56,510 nt of DNA, taken from assembly GCA_015233155.1 (NCBI GenBank), contig JADFYG010000042.1, positions 1 through 56,510 of the forward strand, read 5' to 3'. The notes under the pieces were generated by a model that saw nothing but the letters and a program-made list of their open reading frames with translations, ran no database searches and had not been told where the DNA came from. The position numbers and the translations under genes were made by a program. This DNA is from Candidatus Rifleibacteriota bacterium (GTDB taxonomy: Bacteria > Muiribacteriota > Ozemobacteria > Ozemobacterales > Ozemobacteraceae). Position 1 is the first letter of the stretch; every line of letters starts with the position of its first letter. This document shows, piece after piece, positions 35,292 to 43,159 of the stretch.

Positions 35292-36686
35292 TCAGCTGTT
35301 AAGAGCTCTGACAACTATTTTTTGTCCCTCTACCGCAATAATGGTCACCCGAACATTGCGCTCGACATATTCGCCATCCGAAACCACTTCGAAGCGTTCG
35401 CTGCCGACACGTACAATTCCGGAGGGGCGCAACGGAGACACAGTTATTCCCTCGAGATTAAGAAGGTGATCATATTCGTTAAGATCCACAGCGACGAATC
35501 CAGCCTCTGTTGTCATTTCTTCCTTGAGAATGAATCGGTCGAACAGCTTGAGCTTCGGTGCAAGCCAAAATAGTGATACAAGAAACACCATCGATAAAGT
35601 GGTTATCTTTGCGATTGCATGAAGAGCTGTATAGATTCCTCCGAAAACAATAATGATACTTGCGCAAACAGCAAGAATCCCAAGGACGCCGGTAAGTCCG
35701 AATCCAGGGATGACCAGGATCTCAAGCAAAAGCAGGCTGGCTCCGATAACGAACAATAAAACAGCTTCGAAACCGGCGAGGTATGCAAACAAATGACCCC
35801 CGAAGAACAAACCGAGCAATACGATACCAACCCAACCAAGAATCCCCCACCCAAAAACCAGTAGTTCGAGAATGATAGCCCAGAATCCTGCTGTAAATAA
35901 GATTACCGATACATTAGGGTTTGTCATCCAGCGGGCAAGAGTCTCTCCCGACGTGGGTTCGATACGCTCAAGGGGTAGTGGGTTGATACTCAATTGCCTG
36001 AATGCCGATTCAATCGATGTAACGATGTGGTCACAGTATCCATGACTGGAAGCTGATTCCGGTGTAAATGTGAGGATTTCCCCGCGTTTAATCAGCCCCG
36101 GAATACTTTCGTGGTCTTTATCGACCATTGCGCCCGCCAGATTTCTAGGTCTGTGGCGAGCTTCCGCAGCTGACTCAAACTCAGTCCTGAAAGCCGAAAC
36201 AAACTTGGCTTCGGCAGCCTGAACAGAGCTTCCCATGAGCATAATCGGCGTAGCCGCACCCATTTCTGAGCCTGGCTCCATTACGATCTTATGACATGAA
36301 ATCGCAACCAGGGCAGCTGCGGAAAGCGCACGCCCTTTTATATATGCAACTGTTGGAATACTTGTTTTCAGCAAGGCGTCTTTCATTTCCTGGGCAGCAG
36401 TAACGAGGCCGCCATTCGAGTTTATCTCGAGAACCAGCGCAGCAATATTTTCCCGCTCGCCGCGTCTGATCATACGCTGGAGGAAGAAAGAAAGTCCCGA
36501 ATCGATTTCGCCACTCACCGGAATCACTAATACAAGACCCCGAATGCCGTTGTTCGGCAAGTCCTGGGCGTGAAGACAAGTTGCGAAAAATGGCGGAATT
36601 TGGAAAAATGGAAACCAGAGCAGTGCCAAGACAAAAAAAATAACACCCGCAAAACCATAATAACGCTTTGCGGGTGCCTTATTCAT
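35292..36686 (-). CDS. Long NfeD with ClpP-like serine protease domain
   Basis: 464 aa from ATG 36686, the first Met after the rpsU stop. N-terminal hydrophobic signal (GFAGVIFFVLALLWFPFF), then a ClpP/SppA-like protease domain (about 40-230) with VIPVSGEIDSGLSFFLQR, LEINSNGGLVTAAQEMKDAL, the nucleophile Ser in GRALSAAALVAIS and MEPGSEMGAATPI. Four membrane helices and a C-terminal OB fold (LEGITVSPLRPSGIVRVGSERFEVV) follow. Known long NfeD proteins cleave hydrophobic stomatin/flotillin C-termini. No ribosome site precedes the start, and a terminator-like hairpin lies inside codons 4-18 (see below). Confidence 0.88.
   Translation of the reverse strand: MNKAPAKRYYGFAGVIFFVLALLWFPFFQIPPFFATCLHAQDLPNNGIRGLVLVIPVSGEIDSGLSFFLQRMIRRGERENIAALVLEINSNGGLVTAAQEMKDALLKTSIPTVAYIKGRALSAAALVAISCHKIVMEPGSEMGAATPIMLMGSSVQAAEAKFVSAFRTEFESAAEARHRPRNLAGAMVDKDHESIPGLIKRGEILTFTPESASSHGYCDHIVTSIESAFRQLSINPLPLERIEPTSGETLARWMTNPNVSVILFTAGFWAIILELLVFGWGILGWVGIVLLGLFFGGHLFAYLAGFEAVLLFVIGASLLLLEILVIPGFGLTGVLGILAVCASIIIVFGGIYTALHAIAKITTLSMVFLVSLFWLAPKLKLFDRFILKEEMTTEAGFVAVDLNEYDHLLNLEGITVSPLRPSGIVRVGSERFEVVSDGEYVERNVRVTIIAVEGQKIVVRALNS
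36632..36676 (-). terminator. Terminator-like hairpin inside the start of long nfeD
   Basis: On the minus strand CACCCGCAAA (36676-36667) pairs with TTTGCGGGTG (36653-36644) across a 13-nt loop, and TTATTTTTTTTG follows at once. This is a textbook intrinsic terminator for rpsU, but it lies within nfeD codons 4-18, so it may act as an attenuator. Confidence 0.65.
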
Positions 36687-36702
36687 GATGAAAAACAGGT
36701 GA

Positions 36703-36885
36703 TTAACGACGCCGACGTTGTTTGCGTCGCGCTTCGGCTGCCTTACGTTTTTGCTTTTCACTGGGTTTTTCGTATGCTCGCCGTCGCTTGATCTCCTTGA
36801 TGATCCCGGCTTCCTGACATTTTTTCTGGAACCGTTTCAATGCCTTTTCCAAAGGCTCATCCTTCAGAACTTTGACTTCTGCCAT
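36703..36885 (-). CDS. rpsU: 30S ribosomal protein S21
   Basis: 60 aa, very basic. MAEVKVLKDEPLEKALKRFQKKC then GIIKEIKRRRAYEKPSEKQKRK and a terminal Arg run are typical bS21. It binds the 30S platform near the anti-Shine-Dalgarno and aids initiation. Located between the HIT gene and nfeD on the same strand. Its ribosome site is a run of nine G (36904-36896) ten nt upstream of ATG 36885, which is unusual. Confidence 0.95.
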   Translation of the reverse strand: MAEVKVLKDEPLEKALKRFQKKCQEAGIIKEIKRRRAYEKPSEKQKRKAAEARRKQRRRR

Positions 36886-36957
36886 GTTTATTTCACCCCC
36901 CCCCTTATATTGATACCGGAGGTAGTGGATACCACCACATTTCGCATCATCACCCGA

Positions 36958-37299
36958 TCACCCTGGCGGCCAACTCATTTGGCGTTTGCCGAGAAGATGG
37001 AAGTGAAGATGAGACACCGTCTGCCCACCATCTGGCCCATGGTTAACTACTACCCGGAACCCATTTTCCAGATGCAACTCCGAAGATAATTTACATACCG
37101 ACTTTTGAATTTCAGTAAACAGAGCTTCATCGCACGCATTCACATCAATAATGCTCGGAATGTGACGAGTTGGGACCAAAAGAACATGAACCGGAGCCTG
37201 TGGATGAATGTCGCGAAACCCAATTACAGAACTACTGCGATAAACAATGTCAGCAGGAATTTCTCCACTGACTATTCGGCAAAACATGCATTCGACCAT
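36958..37299 (-). CDS. HIT-family nucleotide hydrolase
   Basis: 113 aa from ATG 37299 (MVECMFCRIVSGEIPAD; an in-frame ATG lies 45 nt upstream and Met5 is another option; no clear ribosome site). Landmarks are CxFCRIVSGEIPA, DIHPQAPVHVLLVPTRHIPS, NHGPDGGQTVSHLHFHLLGKRQM, which includes the catalytic His triad HLHFHLL. These enzymes hydrolyse or transfer from nucleoside 5'-phosphoramidates and dinucleotides. Upstream neighbour of rpsU, 72 bp away, probably co-transcribed. A candidate LacI-type operator sits just upstream. Confidence 0.9.
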   Translation of the reverse strand: MVECMFCRIVSGEIPADIVYRSSSVIGFRDIHPQAPVHVLLVPTRHIPSIIDVNACDEALFTEIQKSVCKLSSELHLENGFRVVVNHGPDGGQTVSHLHFHLLGKRQMSWPPG

Positions 37300-37316
37300 A
37301 TGTAGTTGAGTATCGT

Positions 37317-37336
37317 AAATCAAATGCAAACGATTG
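37317..37336. promoter_or_regulatory. Candidate LacI/GalR-type operator, site 1
   Basis: AAATCAAATGCAAACGATTG contains TGCAAACGATTG, close to the TGnAAnCGnTTnCA LacI-family consensus. It matches 19 of 20 bases of a site at 40819-40838. It lies 18-37 bp upstream of the HIT gene start. Confidence 0.5.
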
Positions 37337-37482
37337 TCAATCATCCATTTTACTATTCAGAAATTCTCATGATGAGTCCCTCAAAGAGGCGAGGACGTCT
37401 GAACTGTCACACGCGAATCGTTATAACGACTTCTGATTTTCGCAGATCAAGTTCAATATTGGCATCTAATTTATGCGTCCCC

Positions 37483-37512
37483 TTGACGATTCCCGGTACC
37501 AATTCTTATAAT
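37483..37512 (+). promoter_or_regulatory. Sigma-70-type promoter for the glycine-zipper gene
   Basis: TTGACG (37483-37488), 18-bp spacer, TATAAT (37507-37512), 45 bp before ATG 37558, with AAGGAG in between. Confidence 0.75.
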
Positions 37513-37557
37513 TACATAAAATTCATCGATAAATCGTCCTCACAAGGAGTTTTTCCA

Positions 37558-38301
37558 ATGAACACTCTAACTCAGACTCATGTGAAAAGTATTTCACGTC
37601 TTCTTATATTATCGATGCTGCTTTCATGCTGGCTGGCTATTCCGATGCCCGCAAAAGCCGGAGTTCTGAAAACAGCGGGGCAATATCTGAAGACTGCCGT
37701 CGTAACTGGTGGCGCTCTGGCCGCCGGATACATGGGCGGAGTACTCGGCATCGCCGTAGGCGGCGGGCCTATCGGCATGGCGGCCGGCGCAGTCGGCGGC
37801 TACGTGGTCGGCAAAAAAATAATGGGCTGGACCACAGCGAGTTTCGCCAATGCCGCCACAGTTGCTGGCGCTGTTGGTGGAGGGCTTCTGGTTATGGGAA
37901 TGGGCGCCCCCGTGTTGGCCGTTGGAGTCATTGGCGGGGCATTGATTGGACGCAGCGTAGCCGCCCTTATCAAGAAAATCACCGGAAAATCCTCACCAAT
38001 GGTTTCCGTGAAAGCTGTTCCGCAGTCCAAGGTTGATGATGCCAAAAGCCAGGACTTTATCAATCACCTGCTCCCGGCAAGCAAAGCGCCTGTCGCAGCT
38101 CCCGTTGCAGCAACACCCACTCCTGCTCCAGTGGCAGTCGCACCCGCAGCAGCCGATATCGGCCAGGATAGCTATAACCGTTACTTGAGCTCCTATAAGG
38201 CATATATTGAAGCTTCCCAGAATGGCGATGCCGCCGCCGCCCAAAAATGCTTCAGCGAGTATCAAAAGAATCTGGCTGCATATCAAGCCTCAAAAAAATA
38301 G
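37558..38301 (+). CDS. Exported glycine-zipper protein
   Basis: 247 aa from ATG 37558 (AAGGAG upstream). Signal peptide about 1-34 (LLILSMLLSCWLAIPMPAKAG). Residues about 45-150 are Gly/Ala-rich helical stretches with small-residue spacing (GGALAAGYMGGVLGIAVGGG, GMAAGAVGGYVVGKK, AGAVGGGLLVMGMGAP), as in glycine-zipper membrane-interacting proteins. An Ala/Pro linker (APVAAPVAATPTPAPVAVAP) leads to a charged helical C-terminus (YNRYLSSYKAYIEASQNGD...). It has its own promoter and terminator. An envelope structural role is plausible; the exact family is unknown. Confidence 0.75.
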   Translation: MNTLTQTHVKSISRLLILSMLLSCWLAIPMPAKAGVLKTAGQYLKTAVVTGGALAAGYMGGVLGIAVGGGPIGMAAGAVGGYVVGKKIMGWTTASFANAATVAGAVGGGLLVMGMGAPVLAVGVIGGALIGRSVAALIKKITGKSSPMVSVKAVPQSKVDDAKSQDFINHLLPASKAPVAAPVAATPTPAPVAVAPAAADIGQDSYNRYLSSYKAYIEASQNGDAAAAQKCFSEYQKNLAAYQASKK

Positions 38302-38310
38302 ATCTTCCGG

Positions 38311-38360
38311 CCATAATCACAAAAGCCCCTGCGAAATCGCAGGGGCTTTTGTGATTATGG
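38311..38360. terminator. Bidirectional terminator, 24-bp perfect arms
   Basis: CCATAATCACAAAAGCCCCT and the following GCGA are matched exactly by the reverse complement at 38337-38360, separated by two bases. T-rich or A-rich stretches lie inside the arms (AAAAGCC/GGCTTTT), giving a U tract in either direction. Separates convergent genes. Confidence 0.85.
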
Positions 38361-38368
38361 CTGAATAA

Positions 38369-39385
38369 TTATGGAGTTTTTTCCGTATGATGCAACAGAA
38401 ATGATTCGACGTCATGCAAACGTTCCTGGACTAACGGAGTTATCTGTCCGCGATTAAAACGTGAGAGCTCTAATTGAATTCCGGCATCGGATAAACCAAG
38501 AGTAAGTATGCCCCCCTTGAATGAACCATCGACGATCTGCTGATAAGCCTTCTCCAGCGCAACATCCAGGCGCTTAACTATGCTGCCTACCACTTTCCCG
38601 GGAGCAAGGGCTGACTGGTCACTATCTACGCCTATCACCAGCATCTTTTCTCTGCGCGCAGCTTCGATAAGACCAAGGCCGGTACGACCTGCCGCATGGT
38701 AGACAATGTCGACACCCGCAGCAGACATTTCCTTGCCCAGACGCAAACCCACCTCCGGGGAATTGAATGCCTCCGATGTTTCGCCTGCGTAGCGACTCAA
38801 TAGTTTCGCCTGGGAATTTACAAACAATAAACCATTGCTGAAACCGCGCTCGAAAACAGCAATGACAGGAGAGCGCATGCCACCCAGAAAACCGACCTTC
38901 CCCGATTTCGTCAACAGTCCGGCCAGCGCTCCGGCAAAGAAGGATCCCTCTTCTTCATTAAACAAAATCGACAGCACGTTCGGCAATGAAATAGCAGAGT
39001 CAAGAAGCAGAAAATGTTGCTCTGAATGACGCTCGGCAACACGCCGCATGGGTTCATTAGCGAACAGACCTACCCCTATAATAAGATCCGGTTTGCGCCC
39101 ACACAGATATTCTAGCCCAGATTCAATAGCGGCAACATCGGAGGGCTCCACGACGTCGATAAGGCAACCAGGGATTTGACGAAGCTTTTGAATCCCGGAA
39201 TATGCCGCATCATTGAACGAATGATCTCCCAGACCGCCCACGGACAGAACAATTCCCAGGCGAATCGATCTTATCGGTTTTTCAGAAGGTGCCAGGTCGG
39301 AGCCATCAGGCGCAGACCAAGTCGGAATGCTCAGAAGACAACACAGTATGACTGTCACACAAAAACGAACATATTCACGATTCAT
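38369..39385 (-). CDS. BMP-family substrate-binding protein (PnrA/Med-like)
   Basis: 338 aa; AGGGAGA precedes ATG 39385. Signal sequence about 1-25 (VTVILCCLLSIPTWSA; the Cys pair could be a lipobox). Core: LGIVLSVGGLGDHSFNDAAYSGIQKL, DVAAIESGLEYLCGRKPDLIIGVG, GSFFAGALAGLLTKSGKVGFLGGM, GVDIVYHAAGRTGLGLIEAA and VIGVDSDQSALAPGKVVGSIVKRLD. This is the basic-membrane-protein/PnrA fold that binds purine nucleosides for ABC import. No permease or ATPase gene is adjacent. It follows the HD-GYP gene by 43 bp, so it might instead act as a sensor partner (inference). Confidence 0.88.
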   Translation of the reverse strand: MNREYVRFCVTVILCCLLSIPTWSAPDGSDLAPSEKPIRSIRLGIVLSVGGLGDHSFNDAAYSGIQKLRQIPGCLIDVVEPSDVAAIESGLEYLCGRKPDLIIGVGLFANEPMRRVAERHSEQHFLLLDSAISLPNVLSILFNEEEGSFFAGALAGLLTKSGKVGFLGGMRSPVIAVFERGFSNGLLFVNSQAKLLSRYAGETSEAFNSPEVGLRLGKEMSAAGVDIVYHAAGRTGLGLIEAARREKMLVIGVDSDQSALAPGKVVGSIVKRLDVALEKAYQQIVDGSFKGGILTLGLSDAGIQLELSRFNRGQITPLVQERLHDVESFLLHHTEKTP

Positions 39386-39428
39386 TGAATTCTCCCTGTA
39401 AAGGTCATAACGAAATATACAAATTCAT

Positions 39429-40376
39429 TCACGGGGCTTTTTTATCATCAAGAACTGCCGGGTGAGTCTCAAGGATTCCAAGACTTTTCAGAACACTCTG
39501 AAGTGCCCAGAGAACTCGATGATCGTATTTTCCAGTCTTTCGAATCATTTCGTCAAGGGTTTCATGATAGGTTCTTTCGGCAGCATACGGGCGAAAATGA
39601 GTCATGGCATCATACGTATCAGCGACACCTACAACGAGTGAAGACAATGGAATATCACCGCCAGTCAGCCCCTTGGGATAACCGGAACCATCCGGTGCTT
39701 CATGGTGGGCGAGGACACCATCGGCAACTCGTTCCAAGCCTGGAATTTCACGAATCATTGCCGCACCGACAGTGGAATGTGTCTCAACCTGCCTTCGTTC
39801 AGCGAGCGAAAGAGGTCTGGAAACTTCAAGAAGCGCTGAGGGCAGAGCCACTTTGCCAATATCATGGAGAAGGGCGATTAATTCAAGCTCGACCAGATCC
39901 CGCTCGGCAAATCCAAGCTGTTTGCCGATAGCAAGTGCGAGATGGCGCACGCGATCCCAGTGCCCGATATGCTCACTTGCACGATTCTCAAGAATACGCA
40001 AAGTCAGTCCGAGGAGGCATTCGAGCTTGATGACTTCCCCCAGGAGCCTCAGAGTTGGCCTGACTCCTTCCATGGCCGACCATTCTTTCGCAGTGGCCCC
40101 GGCGGAATTTTCCATTTTAATGCTTATCAGCCATGAAACATCCCCGACCGACATTGTGCTCCAGAAACGTCCGGCGAAACGCTCGCCATTCGCAAGTCGT
40201 AAAGATTCTGGCAAATCTGTTGGAGGAAGGTTGCCGGATGAATCGTGTCCTCTCCATTTATCTCCCCAGGGAAACCAGAGATTCGGATGATGGCCAATAC
40301 GCGCAAGACTGTCTGCAAGAATGGTCAGGGCTGATCTCCAAATTTCCGCAACAGAACTCAATTCAAGAGGTTTCAT
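39429..40376 (-). CDS. HD-GYP domain protein
   Basis: 315 aa soluble protein; TAGGAGA before ATG 40376. The N-terminal half (1 to about 125) is a divergent, possibly GAF-like sensor region with SAEVWRSAL-like helical start. HD-GYP domain about 135-300: ERDLVELELIALLHDIGKVALP, HSTVGAAMIREIPGLERVADGVLAHHEAPDGSGYPKGLTGGDIPL, and VGVADTYDAMTHFRPY. HDxGK and GYP signatures are intact, so c-di-GMP (or cGAMP) hydrolysis is likely. Operon with the BMP-family gene. Confidence 0.88.
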   Translation of the reverse strand: MKPLELSSVAEIWRSALTILADSLARIGHHPNLWFPWGDKWRGHDSSGNLPPTDLPESLRLANGERFAGRFWSTMSVGDVSWLISIKMENSAGATAKEWSAMEGVRPTLRLLGEVIKLECLLGLTLRILENRASEHIGHWDRVRHLALAIGKQLGFAERDLVELELIALLHDIGKVALPSALLEVSRPLSLAERRQVETHSTVGAAMIREIPGLERVADGVLAHHEAPDGSGYPKGLTGGDIPLSSLVVGVADTYDAMTHFRPYAAERTYHETLDEMIRKTGKYDHRVLWALQSVLKSLGILETHPAVLDDKKAP

Positions 40377-40770
40377 GACATTTCTCCTACAATAACCGAG
40401 GTTATTACCAGTCCACTATACCAAAATTCTCATCTTCAAGAAAACCCAAGTTTACAACTAGGTGATCCACTCGCCGAAAACAAATCATATAAACAATTAT
40501 ATTAGTCAAAATATAGTCAAATCTACACAACATCATACATGATATATAATTTTTTGATAACATTTGTAATTATATGATATATTCGAGCGAGTTTTTCTCA
40601 ATATACGTCGAGTAATGCCCCCCCCCTTTTTTTAAGGAGGCGGGGGAGATCGTAATTTCCGTCACCGGCCCCGCCGACAAGAGCCGATAAAAATTGAATC
40701 GACTACTTAATCATTTCACAGAGAAAGAGCGACTCCAGCAACTCCTCCTTTATCTCTCGCGCCAAATGCC
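40377..40770. other. AT-rich gene-free stretch
   Basis: No credible gene. 40490-40590 is very AT-rich with repeated AGTCAAA-type words and ATGATATATA/ATTATATGATATA, probably the promoter region for the minus-strand HD-GYP gene. A run of nine C followed by seven T lies at 40618-40633, then AAGGAGGCGGGGGAG. Confidence 0.5.
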
Positions 40771-40800
40771 CTGTTAAAAGTTTCGCGACACTTTTAACAG
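40771..40800. terminator. Inverted repeat, possible weak terminator
   Basis: CTGTTAAAAGT (40771-40781) and ACTTTTAACAG (40790-40800) are perfect arms around TTCGCGAC, followed by AGCATTTTCTTT. It could also be a binding site. Confidence 0.4.
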
Positions 40801-40818
40801 AGCATTTTCTTTGACTCG

Positions 40819-40841
40819 AAATTAAATGCAAACGATTGCAT
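40819..40841. promoter_or_regulatory. Candidate LacI/GalR-type operator, site 2
   Basis: Contains ATGCAAACGATTGCAT (40826-40841): outer six bases perfectly palindromic, CG near the centre, as in LacI-family operators. The 20-mer starting at 40819 matches site 1 at 19 of 20 positions. It lies about 100 bp upstream of a consensus promoter. Confidence 0.55.
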
Positions 40842-40936
40842 ACAAAAAAACAGATTCTAACGGCAAAAATCCGTACCCCGCAGCTTGCGTCTGGAATAGC
40901 TTTAGCCGGCCTCCGCTGCTCTTATCTTCGCGAATG

Positions 40937-40965
40937 TTGACAGGGGTTAGGGCCTCTGTTATAAT
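40937..40965 (+). promoter_or_regulatory. Perfect consensus sigma-70 promoter
   Basis: TTGACA (40937-40942), exactly 17 bp, TATAAT (40960-40965). The expected start is near 40972, about 290 nt before the zinc-ribbon gene. Confidence 0.85.
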
Positions 40966-40971
40966 TTATCG

Positions 40972-41261
40972 TAGTACCCTCTGCAATTGGATTTTCTGGA
41001 AATCTGGAATGAAAGGATGGTGAGAGTCATCCAATAATTTCTAACCTTTCCGAATCTCGTTTGTAGAGAGGTGTTTGAACTTGGAATTTTCGTCCAACGA
41101 GAGGTGTTTAGCGAAGCGCTAATCAAATCAACGAATTATAAAAATCGGAGCACGGTTCGTATATCCCGGCGACGCTCCGAAGTAATATCGGGCAATATCG
41201 GCAGAGCCATTCAGGATTATATCCAGGCATTTCCACACAGCAAAAAGGACAAGAGAGCCCC
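40972..41261 (+). promoter_or_regulatory. Long structured 5' leader of the zinc-ribbon gene
   Basis: About 290 nt without a credible ORF in the reading sense. Potential pairings: GATTT-CTGG-AAATC; GAAAGG...CCTTTC enclosing GGATG...CATCC; TCGGAGC...GCTCCGA. AGAGGTGTTT occurs twice (near 41070 and 41100). No known riboswitch or 6S/SRP/RNase P signature recognised. It may be a thermo- or ligand-responsive leader, or an sRNA followed by a gene. Confidence 0.4.
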
Positions 41262-41573
41262 ATGGACGACAAAACAATCAATTGCCGCAACTGCGGACAG
41301 CCTTTCACTTTTACCGTTGCCGAACAGCAATTCTACCAGGAAAAGGGTTTTGAGCATGAGCCCGTTCGCTGCAAGGGTTGCCGCGATCAGCGCAAATCCA
41401 CTCGCGGCGGCGGCGGCGGCGGCGGCGGTTCCGGAAGCGGTCCTCGTCAGATGCACAATGTTACATGTTCAGATTGCGGCCAGGAAACTCAGGTTCCATT
41501 CAAACCGACCGGTGAAAAGCCGGTTTATTGCCGTGAATGTTTCAACAAGCATCGCGGTGATTCCCGCTTCTAA
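41262..41573 (+). CDS. Double zinc-ribbon protein with glycine linker
   Basis: 103 aa. N-terminal zinc ribbon with ligands C8/C11/C37/C40 (INCRNCGQPFTFTVAEQQFY, GFEHEPVRCKGCRDQR), a linker of eight glycines and a few Ser/Gly residues (49-60), and a C-terminal CxxC-x17-CxxC module, ligands C69/C72/C90/C93 (VTCSDCGQETQVPFKP, PVYCRECFNKH). This is the small zf-trcl plus CxxC_CxxC protein type found near stress and RNA-related genes in many bacteria. Function unknown; nucleic-acid binding is likely. It follows a strong promoter and long leader and is probably highly expressed. Confidence 0.88.
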   Translation: MDDKTINCRNCGQPFTFTVAEQQFYQEKGFEHEPVRCKGCRDQRKSTRGGGGGGGGSGSGPRQMHNVTCSDCGQETQVPFKPTGEKPVYCRECFNKHRGDSRF

Positions 41574-41750
41574 AAAAGCTCCTTATTTAAGATTCTGTTA
41601 ATAATTCCCCGGCGGAGACGATTTTCGTGTCCGCCGGTTTTTCTTTTAAAACAAAGATCCAGGCTCGACCATATAGCAGATTATCTACGGATTGCACAGT
41701 TTTCGCAGATAAAAGACAAGAATGCTTTCGACAATTCATCAACACTGTTT

Positions 41751-42239
41751 TCAGCGAAGTTTCATTGATGCTGAGGCTGCTGTCCCGGAAGAAATGGCTG
41801 CTGCTGGTGCCTGGATATCTTTTGCGGCCGACGAAGTGATTGTAATATTGTCCTGGAATAACGAGCCAGACGCCATCTGATTCGACTGGGCTTCAGTTGC
41901 CTTTTCACGAAGTCGCTCGTCCAGACGGAAGATGTCAGTAAAACTCGAAGCGTCCTCCTGGCGAAGTTCTTCTTCGTCTACATCATGGCTTTTCTCGGTT
42001 TTGCGCTCACTATCGAGTTGTTCCATCCATCTGGAAAGGGTGTTTGAGTGTCCCTCGAAAGTATAGCGAAACACTGAACAGCGCGAATCATCCGCCGCCG
42101 ATTCGTGTTCAAGTCCACCTGAACGTTCAATTGGAAGATGAAGCCAGCGAGTGACGGTTTGAGCATGCAAATCGGTCATGCCGGCAGTCATTATTATCAT
42201 CAGACCAGCCTTAAAAATAACCGACCCATGATTTTTCAA
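41751..42239 (-). CDS. Hypothetical exported protein
   Basis: 162 aa. Signal peptide about 1-27 (VIFKAGLMIIMTAGMTDLHAQ). The mature part has VTRWLHLPIERSGG, a charged helical region (LDSERKTEKSHDVDEEELRQED) and an Ala/Ser-rich C-terminus. No motif recognised. Its ATG overlaps the TGA of the metallo-hydrolase gene (ATGA), so the two are translationally coupled, yet nothing links them functionally by sequence. Confidence 0.6.
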   Translation of the reverse strand: MKNHGSVIFKAGLMIIMTAGMTDLHAQTVTRWLHLPIERSGGLEHESAADDSRCSVFRYTFEGHSNTLSRWMEQLDSERKTEKSHDVDEEELRQEDASSFTDIFRLDERLREKATEAQSNQMASGSLFQDNITITSSAAKDIQAPAAAISSGTAASASMKLR

Positions 42240-43147
42240 GATTTAATAATCCCTTTTTGGGGAGGGAGTGTCCCAAACCAGATCAGAAGGTTGTCGAGAA
42301 CTTTGAAATCGGCTTCTCCAAGGCGCTTAAGAGCGGAAAGATATCCGTTAAGCGTTGCTCGATAGAGAAAATGTTCCCAGCCACCATTCTTGATTTTAAA
42401 ATGATCCAGAAAATTCTTCAGCAATCGATCAAGAGGCTGCGGCATGGCAATAAGTCCTCGCAAAACATCCAGAGCCCGCTCGACGATTCCCAGATTTTCG
42501 GCAATCATGCCTCTGATATCTTTCGTTGGCGGAAAATGCCCTCCAATATACCATTCGGCATTCAGCTGGCGCAGTCTCTCGCAGGATGCAATCTGGGCAA
42601 GCGGATCGTAAAGATAGGTCAGACGATGTTTTTGAACATCGGGAGTAGTAAACAACGTGTCGGCAAGAAAAGCCACGCCATCAACTAAAAAACCTTTCTG
42701 TCCGACTGAGTGTCCGGGAAGGTCTAAAATCCCGATCTCGACATCCTCGATAATTACACGATCTTCAGGCAGTATTTCCGGGGAACATGGTTCGGCCATC
42801 ACGTGAGGATTCAAAAGATCCGGCAATGGAAAACCACCAAACAACGCGATGGCCTGAATCAGTGGATGAATGGCAGCAGGAGCTTCCAGGGGGCCTATTA
42901 GTACCCGGCAACCCGTCGACATTTGAATGAAGGCGTTTCCCCCGATATGGTCGGCATGGGCATGTGTGTTCAGTATTGCGGCAACTTCGTATCCGTAACC
43001 AGCCAGCAGACCAAGAACCTTTTTCGCATATCGGCGATCTAGTCCGGAATCAATAAGTATTACACGATTTCCCACAAGCCTTATCAGGCCTATATTTACA
43101 AATCCGGAAATTACCTGAACCCGCTTGGTCAGGGCTTTGAGTTCCAT
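42236..43147 (-). CDS. MBL-fold metallo-hydrolase
   Basis: 303 aa soluble protein. The metallo-beta-lactamase motif is NTHAHADHIGG (H62, H64, D66, H67), with the third metal site at DLPGHSVGQKGF and the last His near YIGGHFPPTKD. LIDSGLDRRYAKKVLGLL and VAFLADTLFTTPDVQKHRLTYLYDP are typical of the broad hydrolase group that includes glyoxalase II-like and lactonase-like enzymes. The C-terminal about 70 residues (ENLGIVERALDVLRGLI..., LYRATLNGYLSALKRLGE) form a helical extension. Substrate unknown. Confidence 0.87.
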   Translation of the reverse strand: MELKALTKRVQVISGFVNIGLIRLVGNRVILIDSGLDRRYAKKVLGLLAGYGYEVAAILNTHAHADHIGGNAFIQMSTGCRVLIGPLEAPAAIHPLIQAIALFGGFPLPDLLNPHVMAEPCSPEILPEDRVIIEDVEIGILDLPGHSVGQKGFLVDGVAFLADTLFTTPDVQKHRLTYLYDPLAQIASCERLRQLNAEWYIGGHFPPTKDIRGMIAENLGIVERALDVLRGLIAMPQPLDRLLKNFLDHFKIKNGGWEHFLYRATLNGYLSALKRLGEADFKVLDNLLIWFGTLPPQKGIIKS

Positions 43148-43159
43148 GATAGTCGCTGG

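Noticed and set aside
40826..41023. 65-codon frame starting inside the candidate operator
   Set aside because: No ribosome site, runs across the consensus promoter, and composition is unlike the neighbouring genes.
41071..41601. 176-codon frame overlapping the zinc-ribbon gene
   Set aside because: It covers the zinc-ribbon gene in another frame; the poly-Ala stretch is just the out-of-frame poly-Gly linker.
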